DNA of 64,000 nt, taken from NCBI RefSeq assembly GCF_017312405.1, contig NZ_BLTG01000046.1, forward strand, positions 1 to 64,000, written 5' to 3'. Position numbers and translations under genes: made by a program. The notes under the pieces were generated by a model, which saw only the letters and a program-made list of their open reading frames with translations, made no database searches and was not told the DNA's origin. Below, one piece after another: positions 60,472 through 64,000 of the stretch. Source of the stretch: Mycobacterium sp. PO1. Lineage in GTDB: Bacteria > Actinomycetota > Actinomycetes > Mycobacteriales > Mycobacteriaceae. How positions within the stretch are numbered: the stretch's first letter is position 1; every line of letters begins with the position of its first letter.

Positions 60472-60954
60472 ATGAGCGGTGCGGTATGCCCGGGGTCCTT
60501 CGATCCGGTGACGCTGGGTCACATCGACATCTTCGAACGCGCCGCGGCGCAATTCGACGAGGTCGTCGTCGCGATCCTGGTCAACCCCAACAAGAAAGGG
60601 ATGTTCACCGTCGATGAGCGCATCGCGCTGATCGAGGAGTCGACGACCCATCTGCCGAACCTGCGCGTCGAGTCGGGGCAGGGGCTCGTCGTCGACTTCG
60701 TCAAGGACCGCGGGTTGACCGCCATCGTCAAAGGCCTGCGCACCGGCACCGATTTCGAGTACGAGCTGCAGATGGCGCAGATGAACAAGCACATCGCCGG
60801 GGTGGACACGTTCTTCGTCGCGACCACGCCGCGCTACTCGTTCGTGTCGTCGTCGTTGGCCAAGGAGGTTGCCTCGCTCGGCGGTGACGTCACCGAGTTG
60901 CTGCCGGCCGCGGTCAACGCCCGCCTGCGCGACAAGTTGGCCGAACGCTCCTGA
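60472..60954 (+). CDS. coaD: Phosphopantetheine adenylyltransferase
   Basis: Penultimate step of coenzyme A synthesis. The 160-residue nucleotidyltransferase shows the N-terminal [18 protein letters not shown] (T-x-G-H motif), [20 protein letters not shown] and [21 protein letters not shown] at 60472. It probably shares a transcript with pyc and rsmD. In M. tuberculosis the genes after coaD (Rv2964 through the PDIM/PGL cluster) intervene before the sepIVA homologue; here sepIVA is only 153 bp away. Confidence 0.96.
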   Translation: MSGAVCPGSFDPVTLGHIDIFERAAAQFDEVVVAILVNPNKKGMFTVDERIALIEESTTHLPNLRVESGQGLVVDFVKDRGLTAIVKGLRTGTDFEYELQMAQMNKHIAGVDTFFVATTPRYSFVSSSLAKEVASLGGDVTELLPAAVNARLRDKLAERS

Positions 60955-61107
60955 GCCAGTGCATCCGCTTGTCGCGTTGTCCGTCCATGAGTTGACATAA
61001 TGGGCGTCACCAGCAATTCACCACGACACACCGGTGCCGGTAGCTGAGTCACAGGCGTAACACCAGGCACACTGGTCACTGTCAAACTACGCCTGGAGGG
61101 TGTCGCC

Positions 61108-61845
61108 GTGTACCGAGTTTTTGAAGCGCTCGATGAATTGGGCGCAATCGTCGAAGAAGCGCGCGGCGTGCCGATGACGGCCGGTTGCGTGGTGCCCCGC
61201 GGTGACGTCCTCGAATTGATCGACGACATCAAGGACGCCATCCCGGGTGAGCTCGACGACGCCCAGGACGTGCTCGACGCGCGCGACGGGTTGCTGCGCG
61301 AGGCCAAGGATCACGCCGAGTCGACGGTGTCCACGGCCAACGCCGAAGCCGACTCGATGGTCAACCACGCCCGCGCGGAAGCCGACCGGTTGCTCTCCGA
61401 CGCCAAAGCGCAGGCGGACCGGATGGTCGCCGAGGCGCGCCAGCACAGCGAACGCATGGTCGGGGAGGCCCGCGACGAGGCGGCGCGCATCGCGGCCACC
61501 GCCAAGCGGGAGTACGAGGCCAGCGTCGGGCGGGCCAAGTCCGAGGCCGACCGGCTGATCGAAAGCGGCAATCTCGCCTACGAGAAGGCTGTTCAGGAAG
61601 GCATCAAGGAACAGCAGCGGCTCGTGGCGCAGACCGAGATCGTCGCCACCGCCAACGCCGAGGCCACCCGGATGATCGACTCGGCGCACGCCGAGGCCGA
61701 CCGGCTGCGCGGCGAATGCGACATCTACGTCGACAGCAAGCTCGCCGAGTTCGAGGACTTCCTCAACGGCACCCTGCGGTCGGTGGGCCGGGGCCGGCAC
61801 CAGCTGCGCACCGCTGCGGGCACCCACGATTACGCGGCCCGCTGA
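61108..61845 (+). CDS. sepIVA: SepIVA-like DivIVA-domain septation factor
   Basis: A 245-residue cytosolic protein that is almost entirely coiled coil. The N-terminal MYRVFEALDELGAIVEEARG and GDVLELIDDIKDAIPGELDD are the DivIVA-like part. A long Ala/Glu/Asp/Arg heptad region with A-x-AEADR repeats follows (residues about 65-220). It matches SepIVA (Rv2927c type), an essential mycobacterial division and growth factor localised near septum and poles. GTG at 61108 with GGAGG 8 bp upstream. Its own promoter probably lies in the 153-bp gap after coaD. Confidence 0.9.
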   Translation: MYRVFEALDELGAIVEEARGVPMTAGCVVPRGDVLELIDDIKDAIPGELDDAQDVLDARDGLLREAKDHAESTVSTANAEADSMVNHARAEADRLLSDAKAQADRMVAEARQHSERMVGEARDEAARIAATAKREYEASVGRAKSEADRLIESGNLAYEKAVQEGIKEQQRLVAQTEIVATANAEATRMIDSAHAEADRLRGECDIYVDSKLAEFEDFLNGTLRSVGRGRHQLRTAAGTHDYAAR

Positions 61846-61910
61846 CCGGTTCGCAGCCACGACCGCGAGCACGCGATCGTTAGCCGGATTCCGGCCCGTA
61901 CGATACGTGC

Positions 61911-62525
61911 ATGGCGACGCATGCAAAGGCAGCGGCGCACCGCGGGTCACGGTCGCCCCTCGTGATCGACATTTCCCGGCTCGGTAGGCGCCCCGGTTCG
62001 ATGATGACCGTCGAGACCACGGTGCCCAGTCCGTTGCGGATCGGCGTGGAGTTGATCGCCGTCGACGAGGGCGCACCCCTGGATCTGAACCTGCGGCTGG
62101 AGTCGGTGTCGGAGGGGGTTCTGGTCACCGGCACGGTGTCCGCGCCGACGTCGGGGGAGTGCGCGCGATGCCTGAACCCGCTCAGCGGTGACGTGGAGAT
62201 CGACCTCACCGAACTGTTCGCCTACCCCGACAGCACGACCGACGAGACCACCGACGACGGCGAGGTCTCTCGTGTCAGCAGCGTCCGCGGCGCCGAGTCG
62301 GTGGACCTGGAGCAGCCGATCATCGACGCGATCGGACTGGTATTGCCGTTCTCCCCGGTGTGCGGCGACGACTGCGCCGGGTTGTGTCCCGACTGCGGTG
62401 TGCCGCTGGCCGACGCCGAACCTGGCCACCAGCACGAGAAGATCGATCCGCGCTGGGCCAAACTGGCGGAGCTCCGCGACCAGACGGCAGGTGGATCGCG
62501 GGAGCCCAGCGGAGACGAGCAGTGA
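61911..62525 (+). CDS. DUF177/YceD family protein
   Basis: A 204-residue protein with the YceD pattern: an N-terminal [16 protein letters not shown], the conserved [13 protein letters not shown] metal-type CxxC, and a C-terminal [18 protein letters not shown] cysteine cluster, suggesting zinc binding. YceD-family proteins act in 23S rRNA maturation or L32-linked processes in other organisms; the usual rpmF neighbour is absent here. ATG at 61911. The stop overlaps the rnc GTG. Confidence 0.88.
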   Translation: MATHAKAAAHRGSRSPLVIDISRLGRRPGSMMTVETTVPSPLRIGVELIAVDEGAPLDLNLRLESVSEGVLVTGTVSAPTSGECARCLNPLSGDVEIDLTELFAYPDSTTDETTDDGEVSRVSSVRGAESVDLEQPIIDAIGLVLPFSPVCGDDCAGLCPDCGVPLADAEPGHQHEKIDPRWAKLAELRDQTAGGSREPSGDEQ

Positions 62526-63217
62526 CGGCGGACCGTGCGCCTCTGCTGGCGGCGCTCGGCGTCGACCTGCCCGAAGAGTTGCTGACGATCGCGCTGACGC
62601 ATCGCAGCTATTCCTATGAGAACGGTGGCCTGCCCACCAACGAACGCCTCGAGTTCCTCGGCGACTCGGTGCTCGGCCTGACGATCACCGAGGAGCTCTA
62701 CCACCGTCACCCGGACCGCTCCGAGGGCGATCTCGCCAAGCTGCGAGCCAGCATCGTCAACACCCACGCACTCGCGGATGTCGGCCGCGCGCTGCCGCCC
62801 GAGGGGCTCGGCTCGTACCTGCTACTGGGCAAGGGCGAGGAGAACTCCGGCGGTGCGGACAAGTCCAGCATCCTGGCCGACGGCGTCGAATCCCTGTTGG
62901 GTGCGGTGTATCTGGAGCACGGCGCGAGCATCGCGCGCAAGGTCATCCTGAAGTTGTTCGGAGACCTGCTGGACACCGCGCCGACGCTGGGCGCCGGTCT
63001 GGACTGGAAGAGCAGCCTGCAGGAGCTGACCGCGTCGCGAGGGCTGGGCGCGCCGACCTACCTGGTGAGCTCCACCGGACCGGACCACGACAAGGAGTTC
63101 ACCGCTGTGGTGGTCATCGCCGGGGTGGAGTACGGCAGGGGTGTGGGACGGACCAAGAAGGAGGCCGAGCTGCGCGCTGCCGCCGCGGCGTGGAACGCGC
63201 TGAACCCGGATGCCTGA
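62522..63217 (+). CDS. rnc: Ribonuclease III
   Basis: Double-strand RNA endonuclease for rRNA processing, 231 aa. The catalytic signature is [20 protein letters not shown], with the second acidic set in [16 protein letters not shown], and a C-terminal dsRNA-binding domain ([31 protein letters not shown]). GTG at 62522 overlaps the DUF177 stop by 4 bp. The mutM start lies 8 bp inside its 3' end. Confidence 0.96.
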   Translation: MTADRAPLLAALGVDLPEELLTIALTHRSYSYENGGLPTNERLEFLGDSVLGLTITEELYHRHPDRSEGDLAKLRASIVNTHALADVGRALPPEGLGSYLLLGKGEENSGGADKSSILADGVESLLGAVYLEHGASIARKVILKLFGDLLDTAPTLGAGLDWKSSLQELTASRGLGAPTYLVSSTGPDHDKEFTAVVVIAGVEYGRGVGRTKKEAELRAAAAAWNALNPDA

Positions 63218-64000
63218 GCTCCCCGAGGTCGAGGTCGTCCGGCGCGGGCTCGCGGCGCATGTCACCGGCAAGACCATCACCGCGGTGCGGGTGCATCACC
63301 CTCGGGCGGTGCGCCGTCACGAGGCGGGGCCGGCCGACCTGACCGCCCGGTTGCTCGGTAGCCGGATCAGCGGCACGGGCCGGCGGGGCAAGTATCTGTG
63401 GCTGACCCTCGACGAGGGTCCCGATGAGCCGCTTGCGCGAAGAGCATCTGCTTCCGATGAGCCGCTTGCGCGAAGAGCATCTGCTTCCGATGAGCCGCTT
63501 GCGCGAAGAGAATCTGACTCCGCCCTGGTCGTGCACCTGGGTATGAGCGGGCAGATGCTGCTGGGATCGACGCCCGGAGCGGGTGGCCCACAGCGTCAGC
63601 CCAACGAGAACCACCTGCGCATCGCGGCCCTGCTCGACGACGGGACGACAGTGAGTTTCGTCGATCAACGGACTTTCGGCGGATGGATGGTCACCGAGCT
63701 GGTCGATGTCGACGGCGCGCGGGTGCCCGAGCCGGTCGCCCACATCGCCCGGGATCCTCTGGACCCTGGGTTCGACCGCGACGCCGTGGTGGATGTGTTG
63801 CGGCACAAGAACTCCGAGATCAAGCGTCAGCTGCTGGACCAGACTGTCATCTCCGGCATCGGCAACATCTACGCCGATGAGGCCTTGTGGCGCGCCAAGG
63901 TCAACCCGACCAGGCTGGCGTCGGGTCTGTCGCGACGGAAGCTGGCCGAGTTGCTCGACGCCGCGGCCGCGGTGATGTCCGATGCGCTGGGCCAGGGCGG
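63210..64000 (+). CDS. mutM: Formamidopyrimidine-DNA glycosylase (partial, cut by window end)
   Basis: Removes 8-oxoguanine from DNA. The first 263 residues are present: [20 protein letters not shown] (catalytic Pro and Glu), [24 protein letters not shown] and [19 protein letters not shown]. The C-terminal zinc finger lies beyond 64000. Between [11 protein letters not shown] and [10 protein letters not shown] the gene has an unusual insertion of three 11-residue repeats ([11 protein letters not shown]), encoded by 33-bp tandem repeats. ATG at 63210 overlaps rnc by 8 bp. Also called fpg. Confidence 0.95.
   Translation, partial: MPELPEVEVVRRGLAAHVTGKTITAVRVHHPRAVRRHEAGPADLTARLLGSRISGTGRRGKYLWLTLDEGPDEPLARRASASDEPLARRASASDEPLARRESDSALVVHLGMSGQMLLGSTPGAGGPQRQPNENHLRIAALLDDGTTVSFVDQRTFGGWMVTELVDVDGARVPEPVAHIARDPLDPGFDRDAVVDVLRHKNSEIKRQLLDQTVISGIGNIYADEALWRAKVNPTRLASGLSRRKLAELLDAAAAVMSDALGQG
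63423..63521 (+). repeat. 33-bp tandem repeat (three copies) inside mutM
   Basis: Units begin at 63423, 63456 and 63489 and start GATGAGCCGCTTGCGCGAAG. The first two are identical; the third is diverged at its 3' end. All are in frame and encode [15 protein letters not shown] units. They fall in a loop between two beta-strands of the N-terminal domain. Confidence 0.9.

Overview
The window is 64 kb of high-GC actinobacterial chromosome. Gene content and order match the conserved core block that in Mycobacterium tuberculosis runs from ligA (Rv3014c) to fpg (Rv2924c), read here in the opposite direction. Mycobacterial lineage markers include lppZ, a CFP6-type PH protein, hupB with a long Lys/Ala/Pro tail, mutT1, fbiD, lipN, sepIVA and a GatCAB-dependent Gln-tRNA route. 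The PDIM/PGL lipid locus that lies between coaD and the sepIVA homologue in M. tuberculosis is absent: the two genes are 153 bp apart. With the extra metabolic and sulfur genes this suggests a fast-growing environmental Mycobacterium/Mycolicibacterium. The species cannot be named from the sequence alone. Homologies were recognised by eye; no database search was run.

Layout. 0-12 kb: a 4-coumarate/acyl-CoA ligase, ligA, an ACT protein, gatC-gatA-pfkA-gatB, a sensor kinase without a partner, and lppZ. 12-31 kb: DoxX and CFP6-like membrane proteins, then amino-acid biosynthesis. This comprises ilvB-ilvN-ilvC behind a leader-peptide attenuator, serA-leuB, and leuC-leuD divergent from an IclR regulator across an inverted-repeat operator. 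Between them lie an MFS transporter, a fumarylacetoacetate-hydrolase-family gene, gltX and adjacent tRNA-Gln and tRNA-Glu genes. 30-41 kb: hupB, mutT1-ppk1, fbiD, gpsA, a Cys/Met-metabolism PLP enzyme, ddlA, a DUF3515 protein, thiL and ung. 41-50 kb: rpmB (zinc-type L28), a DAK2 protein, recG, an exported HNH nuclease, and an ECF thiamine-precursor transporter under a TPP riboswitch. 50-64 kb: a probable sulfide/persulfide operon with a CsoR/CstR-like operator, an aldo/keto reductase, lipN, a DsbA-VKOR pair, pyc, rsmD, coaD, sepIVA, a DUF177 gene, rnc and mutM (cut by the window end).

How the parts work together. gltX, tRNA-Gln, tRNA-Glu and gatCAB give the indirect Gln-tRNA pathway. ilvBNC, leuB and leuCD give most of valine/isoleucine/leucine synthesis under at least two visible control devices. 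thiL and the riboswitch-controlled ECF transporter serve thiamine diphosphate supply. The membrane DsbA and VKOR form an exported disulfide-forming pair. mutT1, mutM, ung, ligA and recG are DNA maintenance genes.

The most distinctive feature is short tandem repetition. In-frame arrays of 18-51 bp sit in mutM, ykoE, the DUF3515 gene, a small lipoprotein gene and hupB. Non-coding arrays sit after doxX, after ddlA and at the pfkA start codon. I saw no insertion sequence, prophage, CRISPR array or obvious recently acquired island, and no stretch over 300 bp without a gene.
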